In this document: one piece after another, positions 42,918-50,962 of the stretch
How positions within the stretch are numbered: the first letter of the stretch is position 1
How the letters are laid out: the number at the start of each line of letters is the position of its first letter
Origin: Dyadobacter sp. CY356
GTDB lineage: Bacteria; Bacteroidota; Bacteroidia; Cytophagales; Spirosomataceae
Direction of reading: 5' to 3'
NCBI RefSeq assembly: GCF_021440195.1
Contig: NZ_JAJTSZ010000002.1
Location: 744,001 to 808,000 of the forward strand
DNA: 64,000 bases
Notes under the pieces: generated by a model
The model's database searches: none
What the model saw: the letters and a program-made list of their open reading frames with translations, nothing else
Told to the model about the DNA's origin: nothing
Translations under genes and position numbers: made by a program

Positions 42918-44858
42918 TTAACTATATACCCTTTTCATTTTTATTTTAACATTACTTCTGATTACCAAGGGGACTTTTTCAACCTTTACGGAACTGCTGT
43001 CGAGCCCAAACCATTTGTCTTCTGAGTTCGTAATATTTTTGATAGCGAAGTAAAAGTTCATCACAAACTCCTCGTACCAGGGCAAATCATTCTCTACTGA
43101 CAGGTATCGTTCCAAAACTACAAACCGGAAATCGCCCATAATGTTTTGGCGATTCAGCGATTCATAACGACTGGTAATATCCACTTCCTTATTCAAAACC
43201 ATATCCTGAACAACTTTTCTCAGGAAAAGATTGATGCGCTGCTCGACCCTGAATCCAAGTCGGAACGTGATTTTGATCACATCGTCTTCAGCCATGATAT
43301 TGACGTGGTAATCCATTGTGTACGGTTCATCCGTTGTTTCCACATGGACAAACCAGAAAATATCAGCCCGTTTAGGCCGTTTTTGAAATATTGAATAAAT
43401 GATTTTGCTTTCAATCTCGTTTTCGCCGGCCGCGTTGGACATAAATATCAAATGCGTCGAATACTTCGGAATACTGATATCATTGCTGAGTTCTCTCAGC
43501 GCCGGAATGTGTTCACCAAGATTCACAAATTCCGTAAGACGCAGTTTGATCGAATTTGCTTTTAACCACATCGCCATAATGTCCGCGATGATCACTGCCA
43601 AAAGTAGCGAAACCCATCCTCCGTGTGTAAATTTCAAAAGATTTGCAGCAAGGAAAGAGCCTTCAATTGCGAGATAAACGATCATGAAGGCCGCTATCCA
43701 TAATTTACTAATCTTATGAACATACAGATAAAATGACATCAGCAAAGTTGTCATAATCATCGTCAGCGTAATGGCCAGTCCATAAGCGGCTTCCATGTTG
43801 GAAGATTCTTTAAAATAAAGCACAATACCGATACATCCGGCCCACAACAGCCAGTTGACACTCGGTACATAAAGCTGCCCTTTTTGATCACTTGGATATA
43901 CAAGACGCACTTTCGGCCATAAATTAAGCCGTATTGCTTCCGAGATCAAAGTGAATGAACCACTTATCAAAGCCTGACTGGCGATGATCGTTGCCATCGT
44001 CGCGATACAAATTCCGGGCAGCAAAAACCAATCCGGCATAATTTCATAGAATGGTTTGCGACCGTTTAAAAACTCTCCATTGTGCAACGCAAGCCAGGCA
44101 CCCTGACCAAAATAATTGATTACCAGACAACTTTTTACATAAATCCAGCTGATACGAATATTGCCTCTTCCGCAATGCCCAAGGTCAGAATAAAGTGCTT
44201 CTGCTCCTGTTGTACATAGAAACACCGAGCCTAATAACCAAAATCCGCCCGGATGATCAACCAGAAGCTCATATCCATAATAGGGATTAAATGCCTTGAA
44301 GATTTCGGGATGATAAATAACCTGGGAAAGCCCAAGAACCAGGAGCATCAGAAACCAGATCATCATTACAGGTCCAAAGGCACGGCCAACAATTGTTGTT
44401 CCAAAAACCTGGATTATAAACAGCAGCGTCAGTATTCCAATGACGATCGGTATTGTTTCAATATTTGGATAAAGAATTCTCAATCCTTCCACCGCAGAAG
44501 AAACAGAAATTGGCGGGGTGATGATACCATCCGCCAGCAGCGTACTTGCACCAATAATCGCCGGGACTGTCAGCCATTTCGCATTTTTCCGAACCAACGC
44601 GTAAAGAGCAAGAATCCCACCCTCTCCATTATTATCAGCCCGTAAAATCAGAATTACATATTTCAGGGTTGTTTGTAAGGTCAGGGTCCAGAAAATCAGG
44701 GAAACCGAGCCGTAGACTACGTCCAGAGAAATTCGCTCCTTGCCAATAATGGCCTGCATGGCATACAATGGGGAAGTTCCGATATCTCCGTAAATAATCC
44801 CAAGTGCAACCAAAAGACCAGCAGCCGAAGCCCTGTCACTATGTTTAAGAGAACTCAT
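42918..44858 (-). CDS. kup: KUP family low-affinity potassium uptake protein
   Basis: The 646-residue protein has about 12 helices and a soluble C-terminal domain of about 190 residues, the KUP/HAK/KT layout. The signature GIIYGDIGTSPLYA is at the N-terminus, with NNGEGGILALYAL and GADGIITPPISVSSAVEGLR-like sequence following. It imports K+ with H+ across the inner membrane. Its upstream region contains a minus-strand hairpin with a T run at about 45007-45046, which may control read-through into the gene. Confidence 0.93.
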   Translation of the reverse strand: MSSLKHSDRASAAGLLVALGIIYGDIGTSPLYAMQAIIGKERISLDVVYGSVSLIFWTLTLQTTLKYVILILRADNNGEGGILALYALVRKNAKWLTVPAIIGASTLLADGIITPPISVSSAVEGLRILYPNIETIPIVIGILTLLFIIQVFGTTIVGRAFGPVMMIWFLMLLVLGLSQVIYHPEIFKAFNPYYGYELLVDHPGGFWLLGSVFLCTTGAEALYSDLGHCGRGNIRISWIYVKSCLVINYFGQGAWLALHNGEFLNGRKPFYEIMPDWFLLPGICIATMATIIASQALISGSFTLISEAIRLNLWPKVRLVYPSDQKGQLYVPSVNWLLWAGCIGIVLYFKESSNMEAAYGLAITLTMIMTTLLMSFYLYVHKISKLWIAAFMIVYLAIEGSFLAANLLKFTHGGWVSLLLAVIIADIMAMWLKANSIKLRLTEFVNLGEHIPALRELSNDISIPKYSTHLIFMSNAAGENEIESKIIYSIFQKRPKRADIFWFVHVETTDEPYTMDYHVNIMAEDDVIKITFRLGFRVEQRINLFLRKVVQDMVLNKEVDITSRYESLNRQNIMGDFRFVVLERYLSVENDLPWYEEFVMNFYFAIKNITNSEDKWFGLDSSSVKVEKVPLVIRSNVKIKMKRVYS

Positions 44859-45003
44859 TGGTAATATTTAAAATGTTCTGTGCTTTGAATTGGGTAACGT
44901 GTAATATGATGCGAATGACTACTCAGCGGCCAACGCAGCTGCAAAGGTGTTTAATTTGCTTAAAAGTATCATACCAAATCATTAATCTTTTATTTTTTAA
45001 AAT

Positions 45004-45057
45004 TCATAAAAAAACCTGCCCAAAAGTCTGTACGACAAAAGCAGGTGATAGTAACAT
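45004..45057 (-). CDS. possible 17-residue leader peptide overlapping a hairpin upstream of kup
   Basis: An ATG at 45057 opens a 17-codon frame, MLLSPAFVVQTFGQVFL, that ends at the TGA at 45006-45004. It spans the stem ACCTGC/GCAGGT and the following seven T. The arrangement resembles an attenuator leader, but no amino-acid bias or known class supports it. Confidence 0.25.
   Translation of the reverse strand: MLLSPAFVVQTFGQVFL
45011..45046 (-). terminator. terminator-like hairpin in the kup leader
   Basis: On the minus strand ACCTGC pairs with GCAGGT across a 22-nt loop that contains a small GTC/GAC stem, then TTTTTTT. It sits about 150 bp upstream of the kup ATG. Confidence 0.4.
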
Positions 45058-45286
45058 TTTGTTTCAATATTAAAACGATTAAACTGTCAATTTTTCAATG
45101 TAAAAAATGGGACATGGATGGCAAAACAGTCTTAGTTTAAACCTAAAAAATTCAAACTAAAATATATTCATACTGTTCGCATATCCCATGCATTTACCGT
45201 TCATACAAAAAACGTTAAGTGACAGCCCTGATTGTTTTAAAAATAAGTAATTTGACCTTTCTTACCACCAAAATATTGTTTTGTTT

Positions 45287-46660
45287 ATGAACAAATTTTC
45301 CCTGATTTGCGTCGTTCTGCTCGTTGCCTTACATGCCAGCGCGCAGGACAAACAGCCCTCTAACATTCATCTTACCAAACTACCCAATGGATTGGAAATC
45401 CTGGTTCTGGAAGATAATTCCGTCCCGTTGGTAACTGTCGAAATTGCCGTTAAAAACGGATCATTCACCGAATCGCCGGAATATAACGGACTCTCGCATC
45501 TTTATGAGCATATGTTTTTCAAGGCGAATAAAGAAATTCCTTCCCAGGAAAAATATCTTGAAAGAGTTCAGGAACTTGGAATTTCTTTCAACGGAACGAC
45601 GAGTACAGAGCGTGTAAATTATTTCTTTACCCTGGGCAGCGATGAAGTTTCCGAAGGCTTGCAGTTTCTGAACAGTGCCATTCGCTATCCTTTATTTCTT
45701 GAAAAAGAGATGAAAAATGAAAACCCCGTTGTTGATGGAGAATTCCAACGCGCGGAGAGCAGTCCTTTTTACCCGCTTTTCAATAAGTTTGATCACAAAA
45801 TGTGGGGAGATCTCTATTCAAGAAAAAATGTGATAGGTGACCACAACATCATTTTGACTTGCACACCGGAAAAAATGAATGTGATCAAAAACAAGTATTA
45901 CTATCCAAACAACTCAATTCTTGTTGTTGCCGGAAATGTAAAATATGATGACATTCTAAAAAAAGTAACAACGATTTTTGGAGACTGGAAGGCAGCCGAT
46001 TTCGATCCGATCGAGAAATGGCCAATTCCTGAATTTAAACCATTAAATCCAGCTGATTCATTAAGTTTTGTAGTGACCAGCCCTAATGCCCGTGTACCGG
46101 CACTGGAAATTGCCTGGCACGGTCCGGATACAAGAAATGATATTAAAAATACACTTGTAGCCGATGTATTTTCCTATATTCTTACCCAGAAAAATTCAAA
46201 GTTTCAGAAGGCATTGGTAGATCAGGGTTATGCGCTCAATTTGAGTATCAACTATCTGACCCAAAAATATGTTGGTCCGATACAGTTATTCATGATACCA
46301 AACCCTGCCAAATTCGAAGAGTCTTTCAAAGTATTGAAACAGCAGATCGATCAGTTTGATGCTCCTGATTATTATACGGATGAACAGATTGAAACCGCCA
46401 AAATAAAATTGGCCAACGGCGAAAAATACAGTTCCGAGGTTACTTCGGAGTATATCCATACGCTAACATTCTGGTGGGCCTCCGCTTCACTGCCTTATTA
46501 TTTCAATTATGTGAATGAGATCAATAAAATAACGAGGGCAGATTTGAATGCTTATGTTCAAAAGTATATCAAAGGCAAACCATGCGTAAAAGGTTTACTG
46601 CTTAATGCGGAGCAGCAAAAAACGCTGAATGTGAAAAATGTAGACGCGCTGTTCAACTAA
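45287..46660 (+). CDS. M16 family zinc metallopeptidase, catalytic partner
   Basis: The product of about 457 residues has a signal peptide (FSLICVVLLVALHASAQ) and an intact inverted zinc motif HLYEH at residues 71-75, with the distal Glu in the ENPVVDGEFQRAESSPF segment. It has the two halves of an M16B subunit. It should work in the periplasm with the next gene product, cutting small peptides in the enclosed chamber typical of the family. The open frame begins at a TTG at 45281; the ATG at 45287 is preferred. It is 16 bp from the second M16 gene. Confidence 0.91.
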   Translation: MNKFSLICVVLLVALHASAQDKQPSNIHLTKLPNGLEILVLEDNSVPLVTVEIAVKNGSFTESPEYNGLSHLYEHMFFKANKEIPSQEKYLERVQELGISFNGTTSTERVNYFFTLGSDEVSEGLQFLNSAIRYPLFLEKEMKNENPVVDGEFQRAESSPFYPLFNKFDHKMWGDLYSRKNVIGDHNIILTCTPEKMNVIKNKYYYPNNSILVVAGNVKYDDILKKVTTIFGDWKAADFDPIEKWPIPEFKPLNPADSLSFVVTSPNARVPALEIAWHGPDTRNDIKNTLVADVFSYILTQKNSKFQKALVDQGYALNLSINYLTQKYVGPIQLFMIPNPAKFEESFKVLKQQIDQFDAPDYYTDEQIETAKIKLANGEKYSSEVTSEYIHTLTFWWASASLPYYFNYVNEINKITRADLNAYVQKYIKGKPCVKGLLLNAEQQKTLNVKNVDALFN

Positions 46661-46676
46661 AAAGATTCCATTCCCT

Positions 46677-47987
46677 ATGAAAAATATATTTTCTTTTTTG
46701 GCAGCCACCTATTGCCTGCTATTTGTTTCAAGCCCGATATTCGCCCAGAATACGACGAAAGAGATCAATTTTGAAGGCCTGAAAATTATTTATAAAAAAA
46801 CGCCGAAGCAGGTAATCACGGCAAGTCTATTTATTAAAGGCGGCACAGCCAACATTACCCAGGCACAGCAAGGCCTGGAAGTTATGGCATTAAATCTGGC
46901 TCTTGATGGTGGAACAAAAAAATTAAACAAAGACGCGTTTGCTTCCAAGGCAGACAAACTCGGAACCAGTTTTGCGGCCAGTGGTTCGACAGATTACAGC
47001 ACCATGACGATGACTTGTCTAAAAGAAAATTTCGGGCCGAGCTGGGAAATGTTCAATGGTGCAATTTTTGAACCTGCCATGGATGAGAGTGAATTTAAGG
47101 TATTGAAAGACCAGATGATTGCGCAGGCAAAACAGCGTGAATCTGACCCGGACGCTTATCTGAGAAATATGGCCAACGAATCCCTTTTTGGTGATACTGA
47201 TTATGCAAAAATCCCGGAAGGCACACCCGCAACTTTGGAAACGATCACGTTGGCCGATGTGAAGGCATACTATCAGAATTTACTGGGTAAGAAAAAATGT
47301 TACCTGGTGGTAGTAGGAAATATTGAAGAAAAGGATCTTTTGCAAAATGTCAAAAACAGTCTGGCGAAATTGCCTGCCGGGCAGATTGCAAAGACGCCAA
47401 CTTTCAAAAGTGTGACCACGCCGGATGCCATAATCAAAGACAGAACGCTGGCAACCAATTATATTCTGGGAACGATGAACGCACCAAAATACAATTCGGT
47501 TGACGGACCACTTTTCGACTTTGCGATGCGTATTCTTTACGACCGTTATTTTGTTGAATTGCGCACTAAAAGAAGTCTGTCTTATGCCCCCGCGGCCAGT
47601 TACAGCAAAAGGACTATTCAGCAGCCGTTGGCTAATTTATACATTACCACCATTGATCCTAAACAATCTCTTGCGGTGATGACAGACATTATCAACAGTA
47701 TTAAAAAAGACGGATTCACTGAAAAAGAAGTGAAAGACAAGAAAAAAAGCTTTTTGACCCGCTATTACATGACCAACGAATCGAGTGCTGCGCAGGCATC
47801 TCAACTTGGTTTTTGTGAGGCATCCGGAAGCTGGAAGTTGTTTGATGAGATCAATACCAAAATCAACCTCGTAAAATTAGCCGACCTGAATAAAGCTTTT
47901 AATAAATACATGACGGTTATAGACTGGGCATATCTGGGAAAAGAAGGACAGGTTGCAAAAGAAGATTTTAAACAGCTGGCCAAATAA
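46677..47987 (+). CDS. M16 family protein, non-catalytic partner
   Basis: The 436-residue protein has a signal peptide (FSFLAATYCLLFVSSPIFAQ) and the M16 fold, but the position of the zinc motif reads GLEVMALNLALDGGT, so HxxEH is missing. The C-terminal half keeps the conserved arginine/tyrosine region RTKRSLSYAPAASYS that binds substrate C-termini in M16B partners. Together with the upstream gene it makes the usual active/inactive heterodimer. A long hairpin terminator follows at 48018. Confidence 0.9.
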   Translation: MKNIFSFLAATYCLLFVSSPIFAQNTTKEINFEGLKIIYKKTPKQVITASLFIKGGTANITQAQQGLEVMALNLALDGGTKKLNKDAFASKADKLGTSFAASGSTDYSTMTMTCLKENFGPSWEMFNGAIFEPAMDESEFKVLKDQMIAQAKQRESDPDAYLRNMANESLFGDTDYAKIPEGTPATLETITLADVKAYYQNLLGKKKCYLVVVGNIEEKDLLQNVKNSLAKLPAGQIAKTPTFKSVTTPDAIIKDRTLATNYILGTMNAPKYNSVDGPLFDFAMRILYDRYFVELRTKRSLSYAPAASYSKRTIQQPLANLYITTIDPKQSLAVMTDIINSIKKDGFTEKEVKDKKKSFLTRYYMTNESSAAQASQLGFCEASGSWKLFDEINTKINLVKLADLNKAFNKYMTVIDWAYLGKEGQVAKEDFKQLAK

Positions 47988-48017
47988 ATTTCAGGTAATA
48001 TTTAAATATAACATTGT

Positions 48018-48080
48018 GCTTCATTTTTTGCCGTGATCTTTTCATAAGATTGATGGCAGAAAATGAAGCCTTTTAATTTT
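48018..48080 (+). terminator. long hairpin terminator after the M16 pair
   Basis: GCTTCATTTT (48018-48027) pairs with AAAATGAAGC (48060-48069), with inner TGCC/GGCA and ATCTT/AAGAT stems and a 5-nt loop, followed by CTTTTAATTTT. It overlaps the ATG at 48063, which is therefore not the start of the next gene. Confidence 0.65.
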
Positions 48081-48110
48081 CTAATTTCTCTAAAAACACA
48101 AATTACTTTA

Positions 48111-49034
48111 ATGAAAAAAATCAGTACGCTTCTGCTTTTATTTTTAACCATTTCTATAACCAACGGCCAGACAATTTATTCAAAAGCCTTTGGAAACAGC
48201 AAAAACAAACCGGTCATTTTTCTTCACGGCGGTCCGGGAAGCAGCTCCGTTTATTTTGAAGCTACAACCGCACAGAAACTTGCGGACACAGGTTTTTATG
48301 TAATCATTTATGACAGGCGTGGTGAAGGCCGTTCCAAAGACGGGGATGCAAAAATGAATTTTCAGGAATATTTTGAAGATTTAAACAGCCTTTATAAAAA
48401 ATACGGATTAAAAAAAGCAACCCTGATCGGATTCAGTTTTGGTGGTTTGATAACGGCTCAGTTTGCAGAGAAATATCCTGAAAAAGTAAAATCAATAGTT
48501 TTGGTTAGCGCTCTGGTATCTCAGCAGGAATCTTACAATACCATTCTAAGAACGACCAAAGCGATCTATGAGAAAAAAGGAGATAATGCCAATTTAGAAG
48601 ATCTGAAAATGATTGATAAAATGGATAAAAACTCTTTGGATTACCGGACTGCCTGTTTCAAACATGCCACACTAAACGGTTATTTCAAATTAAAAAATCC
48701 TGACCAGAAAGCGAAAGATATTTATGCAGGTTATGATACAGATCCGTTGATCTCAAAGTATGTCAAAAATGAGCAGGCGGTACCCACGTTTTGGAAAAAT
48801 GAAACTTTGAGAAATATTGATGTGAGTGCCTGTCTAAAAAAAGTGAGGAACAAAAACATCCCGATTTATGCCGTTTACGGCAGGCAGGACGGAATTTTTT
48901 GTGCGCAACAGATGACAGATCTGGGGAAAATAATTGGCTCAGATCATGTCAAATATATTGACAACAGCTCTCATACTTTGTTTATTGATCAGCAGGATAT
49001 GTTTTTGTCTTCGGTTCAAAACTGGATTAAATAA
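48111..49034 (+). CDS. exported alpha/beta hydrolase
   Basis: The 307-residue product has a signal peptide (MKKISTLLLLFLTISITNGQ) and an alpha/beta-hydrolase fold. The oxyanion segment is FLHGGPGSSS, the nucleophile S109 is in GFSFGG, the acid is likely in YGRQDG and the His in SSHTLF. The pattern resembles proline iminopeptidase-like hydrolases (HGGPG), which suits a peptide-processing neighbourhood. An ATG at 48063 is also in frame but lies within the preceding terminator stem. Confidence 0.82.
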   Translation: MKKISTLLLLFLTISITNGQTIYSKAFGNSKNKPVIFLHGGPGSSSVYFEATTAQKLADTGFYVIIYDRRGEGRSKDGDAKMNFQEYFEDLNSLYKKYGLKKATLIGFSFGGLITAQFAEKYPEKVKSIVLVSALVSQQESYNTILRTTKAIYEKKGDNANLEDLKMIDKMDKNSLDYRTACFKHATLNGYFKLKNPDQKAKDIYAGYDTDPLISKYVKNEQAVPTFWKNETLRNIDVSACLKKVRNKNIPIYAVYGRQDGIFCAQQMTDLGKIIGSDHVKYIDNSSHTLFIDQQDMFLSSVQNWIK

Positions 49035-49109
49035 ACATTCATTGTCAAAAAATAAACGAGGTCAATTATCTGAATCAATTCTTCTTTATATTGGGATAAA
49101 AAGAAAAAT

Positions 49110-49634
49110 ATGAGAACGTTTATCTTGCTCTGCTTATTGATTACCAGCGCATTTGCCACTTTTGCGCAACAGCCGGATGTTGAAAAAAGGCTTATTGATC
49201 TGGGTTTGCAACTTCCTCCAAATCAAAAACCACTTGCAAACTATGTTAAGGCAGTACGTTCTGGAAATCTGGTATTTTTGTCCGGTCAGGGCCCGGCATC
49301 AATGGATGGGAAATTGATTGCCGGAAAAGTCGGAAGAGATTTAACGATTGAACAGGGATATGACGCAGCCAGATTAACAGGATTGAGCCTTCTTTCATCT
49401 TTGAAAGAAGAAATTGGTGATCTGAATAAGGTGAAGCGCATTGTGAAGGTTCTGGGAATGGTTAACTGTCCGGAAAACTTCACGGAGCATCCCAAAGTCA
49501 TCAATGGGTTTTCGGATTTGATGGTTGCAGTTTTTGGAGAAAAGGGAAAACATGCCCGTTCAGCAGTAGGCATGAATTCTCTCCCTTTTAACATACCCGT
49601 TGAAATTGAAATGGTGGTAGAAGTGGAAAACTGA
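49110..49634 (+). CDS. exported RidA-like protein
   Basis: The 174-residue product is a RidA/YjgF domain of the longer type (LGLQLPPNQKPLANYVKAVR, GNLVFLSGQGPASMDGKLI) preceded by a signal peptide (MRTFILLCLLITSAFATFAQ). The active-site arginine is kept as KHARSAVGMNSLPF. RidA proteins are normally cytosolic, so an exported copy is unusual. It is convergent with the dipeptidase gene, 2 bp apart, and may share a transcript with the upstream hydrolase. Confidence 0.82.
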   Translation: MRTFILLCLLITSAFATFAQQPDVEKRLIDLGLQLPPNQKPLANYVKAVRSGNLVFLSGQGPASMDGKLIAGKVGRDLTIEQGYDAARLTGLSLLSSLKEEIGDLNKVKRIVKVLGMVNCPENFTEHPKVINGFSDLMVAVFGEKGKHARSAVGMNSLPFNIPVEIEMVVEVEN

Positions 49635-49636
49635 TT

Positions 49637-50704
49637 TTACAGTACTTTATCGAGCACTCTTTTCGCATTTCCTCCAACGATTTTTCTTACCTCATCATCT
49701 TTCAATCCTTTTGATTTAAGACCCTGAATCCATTCCGGCATTTGGGTATAGGAAGAAAAAACAGGCTTGAAATTGCCATCCATATCCGTCCCCAAACCTA
49801 CATGGTCGATCCCGACGGCATCGATCAGCCGTAATGTATTGTCAAGAAATTCGTCGAAACTGGTGTTGAAACCTGATGGCCATGCGCCGATTACCCCACC
49901 CGTACTGGCAACCATTTTGGCGTGCTGCACAGTAATCGCCCGTTTTGCCATCGGACGATTATCATTAGTTTGCAGAATAGAATGAGAAATAATGATCGGT
50001 GCATCCGTGATATCGCAAACCGCTTTTGTGGTGGCCTCAGTAGCATGGGCCAGATCAACGAGCATTTTTAACTTGTTCATTTTTTTAATAACCTCCTTCC
50101 CTGCTGCCGAAAGACCATTATGCATCGGCTGCTCGGTTTGAAGATCCCCAAGTTCGTTGGTATGGTAATGAACCAACTGCACCGAACGAACACCGTCATG
50201 ATACATCTGATCGAGATGTGACGCATTTCCTTCCAGAAAATCTCCGCCTTCAACAGAAATGAAAGCAGCTGTTTTTTTAGTTTTTAGAGCATCATTCAGA
50301 GCGGATGACCTTGTCGCCAGCACTAAATCGTTGGCAGTGATTATATCTTTTAGCAGTCTCATCTGGCGGTTATATTCCGCCCAGGCTTCATTAGGCTCAT
50401 AGGAGCGGGAAGGTTTTACTCCGTTTGGCCCGATCTCAATCACCTTTGCATCAGCAACCAGAGCAAAAAATGCACCTGTCAACTGCCCCTGAGTCATGTC
50501 AGCCAACGTTTTTTTCAACATACCGTCTCCGGGATACATTTTGGTTTCCCTGGCAAAAAACAATCCCGGATGTGCATGAAAGTCAAATGTCAGATAAGGT
50601 TTATCATCAGTAAAAAAATCGACGTGATTGATAAACGGAGCAGCCGCAAGAAAACTGCCTGCTTTTTGCAGAAAATCTCTGCGGTTCACTTGATTACTGT
50701 CCAT
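49637..50704 (-). CDS. membrane dipeptidase, peptidase family M19
   Basis: The 355-residue protein has an N-terminal twin-arginine-like signal (NRRDFLQKAGSFLAAAPF) and the M19 (renal dipeptidase) barrel. Zinc-site residues are recognisable as TFDFHAHPG, ISVEGGDFLEGN, LVDLAHATE, IISHS and LGTDMDG. The first motif is HAH rather than HxD, a divergent form. It should cleave dipeptides in the periplasm and fits with the nearby M16 genes and hydrolase. No promoter was recognised. Confidence 0.87.
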   Translation of the reverse strand: MDSNQVNRRDFLQKAGSFLAAAPFINHVDFFTDDKPYLTFDFHAHPGLFFARETKMYPGDGMLKKTLADMTQGQLTGAFFALVADAKVIEIGPNGVKPSRSYEPNEAWAEYNRQMRLLKDIITANDLVLATRSSALNDALKTKKTAAFISVEGGDFLEGNASHLDQMYHDGVRSVQLVHYHTNELGDLQTEQPMHNGLSAAGKEVIKKMNKLKMLVDLAHATEATTKAVCDITDAPIIISHSILQTNDNRPMAKRAITVQHAKMVASTGGVIGAWPSGFNTSFDEFLDNTLRLIDAVGIDHVGLGTDMDGNFKPVFSSYTQMPEWIQGLKSKGLKDDEVRKIVGGNAKRVLDKVL

Positions 50705-50962
50705 TAAAAAATATGATTACTAAAATGATATTTCAAAGATAGAAAACCCGAGCTCCTGATAATCAGATTGATCCCCAAAGGTTAGTGAACTCAATATAGG
50801 CAAGGTTTAAATTCTTTTCAATAAATCAAAAGTTTGTTTTCAGGAATATTTTCAAGTAAAGGAAACACTGAAAAATAAAATAATTTCATCAGTTCCTAAA
50901 AACGCATGATCATTGCCATAACTTAGCCTGGTGATTAGCTTCAAATTTACATCTGATTTGTA

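Larger units (their letters stand above)
44859..45286. other. divergent intergenic region between kup and the M16 genes
   Basis: About 430 bp hold no large gene. Noted are a minus-strand hairpin with T tail (45011-45046), an 18-codon ORF (45057-45004) that overlaps it, and a TTG with TAATATTG on the minus strand that could be a promoter just upstream of that ORF. A TTTG at 45251-45254 may be a -33 element for the M16 gene. Confidence 0.45.

Noticed and set aside
44870..45280. c-di-AMP (ydaO/yuaA) riboswitch upstream of kup
   Set aside because: The long conserved ydaO junction elements are not visible; only a single hairpin with a T run is present.
48063..48110. upstream ATG start at 48063 for the alpha/beta hydrolase
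   Set aside because: The ATG is inside the stem of the terminator of the M16 genes, and the ATG at 48111 begins a standard signal peptide.
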